DNA of 64,000 nucleotides from NCBI RefSeq assembly GCF_047730075.1, contig NZ_CP159831.1, positions 1,674,001 to 1,738,000 on the forward strand. Reading direction: 5' to 3'. A program made the position numbers and the translations under genes. The notes under the pieces were generated by a model. The model was not told the origin of the DNA, made no database searches, and saw only the letters and a list, made by a program, of their open reading frames with translations. Of this stretch, positions 50,769 to 59,228 are shown piece after piece. This DNA comes from Njordibacter sp905182035. Lineage in GTDB: Bacteria; Pseudomonadota; Gammaproteobacteria; Pseudomonadales; Balneatricaceae. Every line of letters starts with the position of its first letter. Positions within the stretch are counted from its first letter, which is position 1.

Positions 50769-52493
50769 GTGATCAAAATACTCTGCAGTCCACTGACAAA
50801 ACTACCCGCATTAAAATGGCTTAAAATCTACAACACCAGCGCCTTGCAAGCCGATGCGATGGCCGCTTTGATTGTAACTATAATGCTCATCCCCCAGAGT
50901 TTGGCCTATGCCATGCTGGCAGGATTGCCTCCAGCCACAGGCCTCTATGCCAGCATACTGCCACTTTTAGCCTATGCTCTGTTTGGTTCTAGCCGCACGT
51001 TAGCCGTTGGCCCAGTAGCCGTTATTTCCCTGTTATCTGCTAATGCCGTGGGTTTAGCCCATATTACTAGTGGTTTAGACGTATTAACCTTATCTATGAC
51101 CCTAGCCTTGTTATCGGGCATGCTCATGTTAATAATGGGCTTATTGAAGTTAGGTTTTATTGCTAATTTATTAGGTCGCCCTGTAGTCATAGGCTTTATT
51201 ACCGCCGCTGGCATTCTTATTGCCCTGGGCCAGTTGAAGCACATTTTAGGTATCCCTTTAAGCGGTCATAACTTACCCGAATTAGCCCATGGACTGTTGC
51301 AATACGGTAGCGATACACACCTTCTTACTGCTGTCGTTGGTGTCGTAAGTATTGTATTTTTGTGGTGGGCTCGCACTCCCTTAACTCACTTGTTATGCTG
51401 TTTTATGAGCGCAACTGCAGCATCAACGCTCAGTAAAATGGCGCCTGTCAGCGCAGTAGTCATTGCTATCTTATTGGTCTCAAACCTCGGTTTAGATCAA
51501 CAAGGCGTTAAAGTAGTAGGCCATATTCCATCAGGGCTACCTAGTTTGGCATGGCCTGAATTAAGCTGGTTATTAGCCTCTACTCTGATGCCTCCAGCTA
51601 TTATGATTAGCCTGATTGGTTATGTTGAATCTATTTCTGTAGCTCAAACCTTGGCCAATAAACGCCGTCAACAGATCGAGCCAAATCATGAGCTATTGGG
51701 CTTAGGTGCGGCTAATATAGCCTCTGCGGCCTCCGGGGGTTTTGCCGTAACAGGTGGCTTTTCGCGCTCTGTGGTGAACTTTGATGCTGGCGCACAAACC
51801 CCTATGGCAGGCGTATTTACTGCCGTAGGTATTGCTCTAGCGAGCCTTTACCTTACGCCCTACTTGGCTTTATTGCCTAAGGCCGTACTTGGAGCAACCA
51901 TATTTGTGGCCGTACTCACCTTAATTGAACCTCACGAAATAAAATTCACATGGAAGTATAGCAAACACGACTTTGCCGCCATGATGATCACTATTGGTAT
52001 GGTGCTATGTGTGGGTGTAGAAGCGGGTGTTATGGCAGGCGTAGTAGCCACTATATCGCTTATGTTATGGCGCACAAGTCGCCCTCATACAGCCATTGTG
52101 GGTCCAATTTCTGGTAGCGAACACTTTCGTAATATCACCCGCCACAATGTGGCACAATTTGAACAGGTCATTACCCTGCGTATTGATGAAAGTTTGTTTT
52201 TTGGTAACGTACGTTATCTAGACAACCAGTTCAATGCGTTACTAGCTCAGAGCCCCGGTGTAGAACATTTGATACTAATGGCTTCTGGGATTAACCATAT
52301 TGATTCCAGTGCCGTAAAAAGCCTATTGGAATTCAATCAACGGTTACAAGACAAAGGGATTCAAATGCACTTGTCAGAAGTTAAAGGGCCGGTGCTGGAT
52401 CGACTAAAAAGGGTTAACTTTGCTGAGCAATTAACCGGTACAATATACCTAAGCCAGCACCAAGCTTGGCAGGATTTAACCAAGGCACCATAG
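50769..52493 (+). CDS. SulP family anion transporter with STAS domain
   Basis: A 574-residue inner membrane protein with 12-14 helices (MLIPQSLAYAMLAGLPPATGLYASILPLLAYALFGSSR) and a C-terminal cytoplasmic STAS domain (IDSSAVKSLLEF). Members move sulfate, sulfite, bicarbonate or other anions. The start is GTG at 50769 without a clear ribosome site, suggesting translational coupling to the dioxygenase stop five bases before. Confidence 0.88.
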   Translation: MIKILCSPLTKLPALKWLKIYNTSALQADAMAALIVTIMLIPQSLAYAMLAGLPPATGLYASILPLLAYALFGSSRTLAVGPVAVISLLSANAVGLAHITSGLDVLTLSMTLALLSGMLMLIMGLLKLGFIANLLGRPVVIGFITAAGILIALGQLKHILGIPLSGHNLPELAHGLLQYGSDTHLLTAVVGVVSIVFLWWARTPLTHLLCCFMSATAASTLSKMAPVSAVVIAILLVSNLGLDQQGVKVVGHIPSGLPSLAWPELSWLLASTLMPPAIMISLIGYVESISVAQTLANKRRQQIEPNHELLGLGAANIASAASGGFAVTGGFSRSVVNFDAGAQTPMAGVFTAVGIALASLYLTPYLALLPKAVLGATIFVAVLTLIEPHEIKFTWKYSKHDFAAMMITIGMVLCVGVEAGVMAGVVATISLMLWRTSRPHTAIVGPISGSEHFRNITRHNVAQFEQVITLRIDESLFFGNVRYLDNQFNALLAQSPGVEHLILMASGINHIDSSAVKSLLEFNQRLQDKGIQMHLSEVKGPVLDRLKRVNFAEQLTGTIYLSQHQAWQDLTKAP

Positions 52494-52542
52494 GGAAGGT
52501 CCAGCCTGGGTTACTTTGTTTTAAATAACAGTGAGAAATGGT

Positions 52543-52884
52543 ATGGATTTTAGCGAATTAAAATGTGAAGCCTGTCGCGCTGATGCTCCAACGGTTACGG
52601 ATAAAGAGTTAGCGACCTTAATGGGGGAAGTTCCAGGCTGGGCTCCCATTCTTGTGGACGGTGTCAAGCAGCTTCAGCGCCAATACAAATTCAAAAATTT
52701 TAAATTAGCTTTAGAGTTCACTAATCTATTGGGAGACCTGGCCGAAGCAGAGTTTCACCATCCTGCTATTTTAACAGAATGGGGCAAAGTTACTGTCACT
52801 TGGTGGACTCACACTATCAGTGGTTTACATCGTAACGATTTCATTATGGCGGCTAAAACAGACACACTATTAACCACAAGTTAA
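52543..52884 (+). CDS. phhB: 4a-hydroxytetrahydrobiopterin dehydratase
   Basis: The ATG at 52543 gives 113 residues; a GTG four codons upstream is less likely. The protein recycles the pterin cofactor of phenylalanine hydroxylase. Conserved residues: CEACRADAP at the start, the EFHHPAIL pair of His, and WGKVTVTWWTHTISGLHRNDF. It is very close to Pseudomonas PhhB. No phhA is in the window. Confidence 0.95.
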   Translation: MDFSELKCEACRADAPTVTDKELATLMGEVPGWAPILVDGVKQLQRQYKFKNFKLALEFTNLLGDLAEAEFHHPAILTEWGKVTVTWWTHTISGLHRNDFIMAAKTDTLLTTS

Positions 52885-52933
52885 TTAGTAACTTACCCGT
52901 AAAACAGAAGATAGCATCGGATGCCTTGCCATT

Positions 52934-54760
52934 ATGTTAAAGTTTTTTGAAAACTTAGTTGATCCTTACCCCCCAGAACAACCACAACAACCCCCCAAGG
53001 GGGTGTGGCGCTTTTGCTTACACTATTGCCACGGCATGAAACGCTATATGTTTTTGCTCGCTGTCACTGCTGGCGCGTTCGCTGCCATAGAAGTAATTGT
53101 GTTTGGTTTTATGGGACAACTTGTAGATTGGCTTAGCGTACAAGATAGAGCTACGTTTCTAACCGATCAAGCCAGCACCCTTTGGCGAATGGGGATATTG
53201 GTGGTGGTAGTGGTGCCGCTCATAGGCTTACTCAACAACCTTATTCGTATGCAAACCCTGTTGCCAAACTTAACCATGCGTGTGCGCTGGTTAGCCCACC
53301 GGTATTTATTACAACAAAGCTTAGATTTTTACCAAGATGATTTTGCCGGCCGTATTGCTGCCAAAGTCATGCAAGGGTCTATTGCCGTAAGGCAAGTGGT
53401 AGGTAAGTTGTGTGATACCTTTGCCTACGTGGTTGTGGGCATATTTTCAATGCTCGTACTCTTGTCTAATACAGATCTACGGATGGCCGCTCCTATTGCG
53501 ATATGGTTAGTGCTGTTTACTGGATCAATGGTTTACTTTTTGCCGCGACTCGGCCGTATCGCCGAAGATCAAGCCAACAAACGTGCCGTAATGACCGGAA
53601 GAGTAGTAGATAGCTATACCAACATTAGCACCGTAAAACTGTTTGCCCATACGCAAAAAGAAACGGATTACGCTAAGTCGTCCATGAATACCTTTTTAGT
53701 CAACGTGTTCCAAATGATGGGGCTAAGCACCTGGATGGATGTCGTCGTCACCAGCTTAAATAGCCTACTTATTTTTGCTACTGCGGCCGTAGATATCTAT
53801 TTATGGCTCAACCACAGCGCCAGTTTAGGCATGATTGCTGTAAGTTTGGCTCTGGCTATTCGGTTACAAGGGTTTTCCGATTGGCTGATGTGGGAAGTAC
53901 ACGATTTTTATGAAAGTTTGGGCACTGTAGTTGATGCCATGAATACCATTTCCCAGCCCCAAACGGTGCTCGATCATGCCGAGGTTCCCTTAGTTGTCAC
54001 CCATGGTCACATCGAATTTCAGGATATTTGTTTCCACTATGGTAAAAGCCATGGTGTTATTGATAACCTAAGTTTGCATATAAAAGCAGGAGAGAAAGTG
54101 GGTATTGTTGGGCGTTCTGGCGCTGGCAAGTCCACTTTAGTAAATTTACTACTACGCTTCCACGATTTAGAAAGTGGCGAAATTTTAATCGATGGCCAGG
54201 ATATTAGCCAAGTCACTCAAGACAGCTTACGAGCAGCTATCGGTATGGTGACACAAGATACCTCCCTGTTGCATCGTTCCGTGCGTGAAAATATCGTTTA
54301 CGGCAAACCAGACGCGACCGATGCAGAGTTGCTGCAAGCCTGCAAACAAGCTGAAGCCAATCTGTTTATCGATGATTTAGAAGATCCAAAAGGCAACCGT
54401 GGTTACATGGCGCAAGTTGGAGAAAGGGGCGTGAAGCTTTCTGGCGGACAACGTCAGAGAATCGCCATTGCCCGTGTGTTACTCAAGAATGCGCCTATAT
54501 TGGTATTAGACGAAGCCACTTCGGCCTTAGACTCAGAAGTAGAAGCCGCCATTCAAACCAGCTTAAACCGCCTTATGGATGGAAAAACCGTCATTGCTAT
54601 TGCCCATCGTTTATCCACCATCGCGGCAATGGATCGCTTAATTATCATCGACAACGGTAATATCATCGAACAAGGCAGCCATCAAGACTTGCTGGCCCAT
54701 GGTGGCATTTATGCCAAACTCTGGCAGCACCAAACAGGTGGATTTATTGGTTTGGATTAA
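52934..54760 (+). CDS. ABC exporter, fused permease and ATPase
   Basis: A 608-residue half-transporter. The N-terminal half has six helices. The ATPase has Walker A GRSGAGKSTLVN, signature LSGGQRQRIAIARVLL, Walker B ILVLDEATSALD and switch His in AIAHRLST. Members of this multidrug/lipid exporter group work as dimers. The substrate is unknown. Confidence 0.9.
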   Translation: MLKFFENLVDPYPPEQPQQPPKGVWRFCLHYCHGMKRYMFLLAVTAGAFAAIEVIVFGFMGQLVDWLSVQDRATFLTDQASTLWRMGILVVVVVPLIGLLNNLIRMQTLLPNLTMRVRWLAHRYLLQQSLDFYQDDFAGRIAAKVMQGSIAVRQVVGKLCDTFAYVVVGIFSMLVLLSNTDLRMAAPIAIWLVLFTGSMVYFLPRLGRIAEDQANKRAVMTGRVVDSYTNISTVKLFAHTQKETDYAKSSMNTFLVNVFQMMGLSTWMDVVVTSLNSLLIFATAAVDIYLWLNHSASLGMIAVSLALAIRLQGFSDWLMWEVHDFYESLGTVVDAMNTISQPQTVLDHAEVPLVVTHGHIEFQDICFHYGKSHGVIDNLSLHIKAGEKVGIVGRSGAGKSTLVNLLLRFHDLESGEILIDGQDISQVTQDSLRAAIGMVTQDTSLLHRSVRENIVYGKPDATDAELLQACKQAEANLFIDDLEDPKGNRGYMAQVGERGVKLSGGQRQRIAIARVLLKNAPILVLDEATSALDSEVEAAIQTSLNRLMDGKTVIAIAHRLSTIAAMDRLIIIDNGNIIEQGSHQDLLAHGGIYAKLWQHQTGGFIGLD

Positions 54761-54773
54761 AACCATTTCTCAA

Positions 54774-56153
54774 TCAATAATGATCTTCTTCTGATGCTTC
54801 GTCGGTGTCTGGAATGGCGGTTTCTGGTCCAGCCATAGGTGCTTGGGACCATTCGTCGCTGTCGTCCAACTGCTCTAACTCGTCTTCTTCTAATGCCACA
54901 GCATAGTCTTGCGCATCTGGCGCTGCAAAAGCGGCAATAGGCGTACCAATCACACCAGCAGCTAACATTGGCGACTGCTCTTCCACGTCTTCTGGGGTAA
55001 CCTCACGGTAGCGCATGCTGTTTAATACCGCTAAGGAAATTGCTACAAAAGCTATTGCTATACCAATAAAATAAACATCTGGGCCAAAGCTGGACATAGC
55101 AAAAGCCACCAAAATCGGACCAATACTCAAACCGATGCCGCCAGCCATAAACATGGCGCCACTGGCAGAGACAATTTGCTCTGGAGACAATCGATCGCTG
55201 GCGTAGGCAATACACAAGGAATACATGGGCATAACCGAGCCACCTAAAACAACAATGAGTGGAATATAGCTACTACTAGTGGTATCCCATGCGGATGCCA
55301 ATGAACATAAAATCACCGCAACCAAGGAAGTAATGAGCATTACACCACGACGACCATACTTGTCAGACAACCTTCCAATAGGCCATTGCAATAAGAAACC
55401 ACCCCATAAGAAAGAGGCCATAAACAACGCCAGTAAACTATTGTCAAAACCTTTTTGCAAACCGTACACAGCGCCCAGGCTAAATGCTGTACCGTGAGCT
55501 GCGCCTGTTAAGGCGTTACTTATTACTGCCAAGGGCGAGACTTTATACAAGGCGAAAATAGACATACTTACACCCTGATCAAAAGCCGGCGCAGGCCGAG
55601 CTGTAAGCAGTATAGGTACTAATGCAAACGAGATGATGACGGAGATAAGAATAAACAGTTCGGTGCTGGCTGGGTCTGCCACGTTCAGCAAAAACTGGCC
55701 ACTGCCCATACCTAAAGTGATTACTACCATATAGACAGACAATATGGCACCACGATTTTCGTTACTGGCTCTGTCATTTAACCAGCTTTCCGAGACTACA
55801 AACAAACCAGAAAAACAGATGCCAGTGACAAAACGCATCAAACTCCATGTGTATGGGTTGATGTAAATACTGTGCAACAGAATGGCGATGGAAGCCGTTG
55901 AGGCTAAGGCGGCAAAGACTCTTATGTGTCCTACCCTAGACACCAATTTGGGTGTGAGAATACTACCTACCAGCATACCCGAAAAATAAAACGACATCAC
56001 CACACCAGTGGTAAATACGTCGAACCCTTCTAAGCTAGCACGTACACCCAGTAGCGTACCCTGCAGGCCATTGCCTAGCATGATAAAACCGATGCCCAGT
56101 AGCAGGGCCCAACTGGCTTTTATTTCTTGCAACATGGTGCGTATCTCCACCAT
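54774..56153 (-). CDS. MFS transporter (YcaD-like)
   Basis: A 459-residue inner membrane permease of twelve helices. The sugar/drug MFS loop (GRLSDKYGRRGVM) and ASWALLLGIGFIMLGNGLQGTLLGVRA start fit the YcaD-like group. It has an unusually acidic 65-residue cytoplasmic tail rich in Glu and Asp. A second Met six codons later (56135) also has a ribosome site (GGTGGAG). The gene converges with the ABC exporter at a 13-base gap. Confidence 0.87.
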   Translation of the reverse strand: MVEIRTMLQEIKASWALLLGIGFIMLGNGLQGTLLGVRASLEGFDVFTTGVVMSFYFSGMLVGSILTPKLVSRVGHIRVFAALASTASIAILLHSIYINPYTWSLMRFVTGICFSGLFVVSESWLNDRASNENRGAILSVYMVVITLGMGSGQFLLNVADPASTELFILISVIISFALVPILLTARPAPAFDQGVSMSIFALYKVSPLAVISNALTGAAHGTAFSLGAVYGLQKGFDNSLLALFMASFLWGGFLLQWPIGRLSDKYGRRGVMLITSLVAVILCSLASAWDTTSSSYIPLIVVLGGSVMPMYSLCIAYASDRLSPEQIVSASGAMFMAGGIGLSIGPILVAFAMSSFGPDVYFIGIAIAFVAISLAVLNSMRYREVTPEDVEEQSPMLAAGVIGTPIAAFAAPDAQDYAVALEEDELEQLDDSDEWSQAPMAGPETAIPDTDEASEEDHY

Positions 56154-56279
56154 AAGTGCTTACCTTTATGGCGCCACAATACTGCTTTTTTTAGGTCTTG
56201 AATAGAGCAAAAAGCACGATTAAGTAAAAATATGAAAAATATTTATCCAAGCATGTGGAACCCCGTACTTGTTAAAATA

Positions 56280-57539
56280 TTAACCTAGGTAAGCCTTGCG
56301 AACTTGTTGAGCAATAACCCGCAAACCTTTAGCAATCCGCTCTGGGGTTTGAGCGGCATAATTGATACGAATACATTCGTGTTGGTGTTGCCAATCATCG
56401 GTAATGCCCACAAAGAAATTATGCCCAGAAACCACAACCACACCCTGCGCTTTTAACCGCTCATACAGCTCTTGGCTGGTGATAGGCATGTCTTTAAACC
56501 ACAGCCAAAGGAACATAGCACCTTCTGGTTTGTGCATGGCATATGGGATTGCAGGGTCCATTACTTCATGCAAGGTGTTTTGCGCAAACGCCAATTGCGC
56601 TTCATAAGCAGGACGCACTACCTTTTGGCTTAAATCAATTATCTCACCCGAAGCAATCAAGTCTGTGGTCAGCGCTGCACCAAAGCTACCACTGGCTAAA
56701 TTAATAATGGCATTAATATCTGCAATGGTCTGAATTGTTTCTTCATTAGCCACGACAATTCCCGTGCGAGCACCTGGCAAGCCAAATTTAGATAAGCTCA
56801 AACATACAATAGTGTTGTCATTCCAAAAAGGAGTGGCCGGTGTGTAAATTAAGCCTGGAAAGGGAATACCGTAAGCACCATCGATTATTAATGGCACCTT
56901 ATTGGTTTTCGCCAAGGCATCTAACTGCTCTACTTCATCATCGGTAATAACATTACCTGTGGGATTAGTGGGCCTAGACACACATATTGCGCCAGTATTT
57001 GGCCCTACGTGTAAATCATCAAATTTTACCCGATATTTGAACTGACGTTGCTCTAATTCCTCAATATGAGGATGAGCAGCAGTAAATAAACTGCTACCAA
57101 TGCCAGCGTCTGCATAGCCAATGTACTCTGGCGCCATAGGCAACTGAATTTGTTTCGTACTGCCATCTTCAAACTCACCTGCTAGCATGTTGAATAACAT
57201 AAAAAATGCAGACTGGCTGCCATTAGTGAGGGCTATATTATGGCGCGTAACGGGCCAACCAAGCTTCTTGCTAAATAGCTTGGCTAAGGCATCAATTAAT
57301 GCCGCATTACCTTGAGCAGGGTCATAACTACCAAGAAGCTGCCTAACGGCAACAGGATCATTCGCAAGTTTTTGTAGACGTTGCTGCATAATGGCTTCTA
57401 TTTCTGGGATATTAGCAGGATTCCCGCCTCCCATCATAATCATGTCACGCCCGCTTGAGAGTGCGTTAGTAATATCATCCATTAATACAGTAATGCCAGC
57501 ATCACCACTAAATTTTTGACCAAAAGAAGATAATTTCAA
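56280..57539 (-). CDS. avtA: Valine--pyruvate aminotransferase
   Basis: This 419-residue fold-type I PLP enzyme aligns over its whole length with E. coli AvtA (417): LSSFGQKFSGDAGITVLMDD, MMGGGNPANIPE, VSRPTNPTGN and the PLP Lys in SLSKFGLPGARTG. The start is TTG at 57539; an in-frame TGA two codons upstream excludes a longer protein. It transfers amino groups between valine/alanine and pyruvate. Confidence 0.93.
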   Translation of the reverse strand: MKLSSFGQKFSGDAGITVLMDDITNALSSGRDMIMMGGGNPANIPEIEAIMQQRLQKLANDPVAVRQLLGSYDPAQGNAALIDALAKLFSKKLGWPVTRHNIALTNGSQSAFFMLFNMLAGEFEDGSTKQIQLPMAPEYIGYADAGIGSSLFTAAHPHIEELEQRQFKYRVKFDDLHVGPNTGAICVSRPTNPTGNVITDDEVEQLDALAKTNKVPLIIDGAYGIPFPGLIYTPATPFWNDNTIVCLSLSKFGLPGARTGIVVANEETIQTIADINAIINLASGSFGAALTTDLIASGEIIDLSQKVVRPAYEAQLAFAQNTLHEVMDPAIPYAMHKPEGAMFLWLWFKDMPITSQELYERLKAQGVVVVSGHNFFVGITDDWQHQHECIRINYAAQTPERIAKGLRVIAQQVRKAYLG

Positions 57540-57647
57540 AGTTCATTTCCAGGTAAAATGAGGTTCAAACAAAGCCACGGATCTCATGTCTTCATTACAT
57601 CGGTAAAGCCACCAAATTATACTTGATGCTTCATCATCACGGGCATA

Positions 57648-58142
57648 CTACAGGTATTTTTGCCAAAACTCTGCTTTACCTGCTCCCTCAGCAAGCTCAT
57701 AGACTTTAAACCCAAACTTGTTATACGAAGCCTTAGCAATGTCATTATTACCAAGCACTTCCAGCGTCACTTTGCAGGCATTTCTGGTGTGGGCGTAATT
57801 CTCTACTGCTTGTAATAAAGCTGTACTAATGCCCATGCCCCTATATTCCTTCTGCACTCCTAGGTCATGGATATTAACCAATGGCATGGCTGCAAAGGTG
57901 GAATAACCCCAAAGGCAGTTAGTCATACCTGCGCATTCGTCCCCTACCCAAGCTAAAAAACTAAAATTCTGCTGTTGTTGCGGTAAGTCCGTTAATAAGC
58001 GTTGCTTAACCTCTTCTGGCAAATCCTCACCACCACCCATATCATCCATGGCATAGGCACCAAGTTGTTGCATTAATAAGGCCATTTGTTGAGGGTCTTG
58101 GTAATCAACCAGGGTAATTGAAACAGCTTTTTTATCTAACAT
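57648..58142 (-). CDS. GNAT family N-acetyltransferase
   Basis: From the ATG at 58142 (GGAAAG upstream) it has 164 residues; a Met eight codons earlier overlaps the ribosome site. Acetyl-CoA-binding motif: LGVQKEYRGMGISTALLQAVENYA (R/Q-x-x-G-x-G/A) and LEVLGNNDIAKASYNKFGF. The acceptor is unknown. Confidence 0.87.
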   Translation of the reverse strand: MLDKKAVSITLVDYQDPQQMALLMQQLGAYAMDDMGGGEDLPEEVKQRLLTDLPQQQQNFSFLAWVGDECAGMTNCLWGYSTFAAMPLVNIHDLGVQKEYRGMGISTALLQAVENYAHTRNACKVTLEVLGNNDIAKASYNKFGFKVYELAEGAGKAEFWQKYL

Positions 58143-58207
58143 AGGTTCTTTCCAAGGTGGTGGCATTAGCTTTATTATAACTAAATAGAATAACGATTAA
58201 GTTTTTT

Positions 58208-58268
58208 ATTACTTTTTATTTTAAAAAAGTAATGGCATACTGCCCCCAATCAATGGCACCAATTGATT
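58208..58268. repeat. Two inverted repeats upstream of cysD
   Basis: ATTACTTTTT (58208-58217) pairs with AAAAAGTAAT (58224-58233) with six bases between. AATCAATGG (58248-58256) pairs with CAATTGATT (58260-58268) at eight of nine positions. They lie 43-103 bases before the cysD ATG and could be regulator sites (for example for CysB). There is no direct evidence. Confidence 0.45.
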
Positions 58269-58310
58269 AATTCAAATGGGTCCAATTCACTTTAACGGGA
58301 GCGTAATGCC

Positions 58311-59228
58311 ATGAGCAACATTTCTGAGACTCGTCTCAGCCACCTCAAACAACTGGAAGCCGAAAGTATCCACATCATGCGTGAAGTTGTGGCCGAGTTC
58401 AACAACCCAATCATGCTTTACTCAATCGGTAAGGACTCTTCAGTGATGTTACACCTTGCTAAAAAAGCTTTTTACCCAGCACCTCCACCATTTAAATTGT
58501 TACACGTAGATACCACGTGGAAATTTAAAGACATGATTAAATTTCGTGAAAAGGCCGTGGCGGAATCAGGTATGGAACTCATCACCCACATCAACCCAGA
58601 CGGTTTGGCCATGGGCATCAGCCCTTTCACTCATGGCTCAAAAATCCATACAGACGTGATGAAAACCCAAGGCTTAAAACAAGCTTTAGATCACTACGGA
58701 TTTGATGCGGCCTTTGGTGGCGCCCGTCGTGACGAAGAGGGTTCTCGTGCTAAGGAGCGTATATTTTCCTTCCGTTCTAAAGAACATCGCTGGGACCCAA
58801 AGAACCAACGTCCAGAATTATGGAACCTGTTCAATACTCGAATTAACAAGGGCGAAAGTATTCGTGTTTTCCCTATCTCTAACTGGACTGAACTAGACAT
58901 TTGGCAATACATTTACATGGAACAAATTGACATTGTGCCTTTGTACTTTGCCGCTAAACGCCCAGTCGTAAAACGCGACGGCATTGATATCATGGTGGAT
59001 GATGATCGCATGCCCATTGCCGCCAATGAAACTGTAGAAGAGAAATCTGTGCGCTTTAGAACCCTCGGTTGTTATCCACTCACTGGGGCTATTGAATCTA
59101 CCGCCAACACCTTGCCAGGGATCATTCAAGAAATGTTACTTGCCAAAACTTCAGAACGCCAAGGTCGCCTTATTGATGCCGACCAAGCTGGATCCATGGA
59201 ACTTAAAAAAGTGGAGGGCTACTTCTAA
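58311..59228 (+). CDS. cysD: Sulfate adenylyltransferase subunit 2 (CysD)
   Basis: The 305-residue PP-loop ATPase subunit of ATP sulfurylase has YSIGKDSSVMLHLAKKAF, HVDTTWKFKDMI, and the conserved AFGGARRDEEGSRAKER and GCYPLTGAIES. It makes APS from sulfate and ATP together with the GTPase CysN. GGGAG precedes its ATG. It overlaps the next gene by one base (TAATG). Confidence 0.97.
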   Translation: MSNISETRLSHLKQLEAESIHIMREVVAEFNNPIMLYSIGKDSSVMLHLAKKAFYPAPPPFKLLHVDTTWKFKDMIKFREKAVAESGMELITHINPDGLAMGISPFTHGSKIHTDVMKTQGLKQALDHYGFDAAFGGARRDEEGSRAKERIFSFRSKEHRWDPKNQRPELWNLFNTRINKGESIRVFPISNWTELDIWQYIYMEQIDIVPLYFAAKRPVVKRDGIDIMVDDDRMPIAANETVEEKSVRFRTLGCYPLTGAIESTANTLPGIIQEMLLAKTSERQGRLIDADQAGSMELKKVEGYF

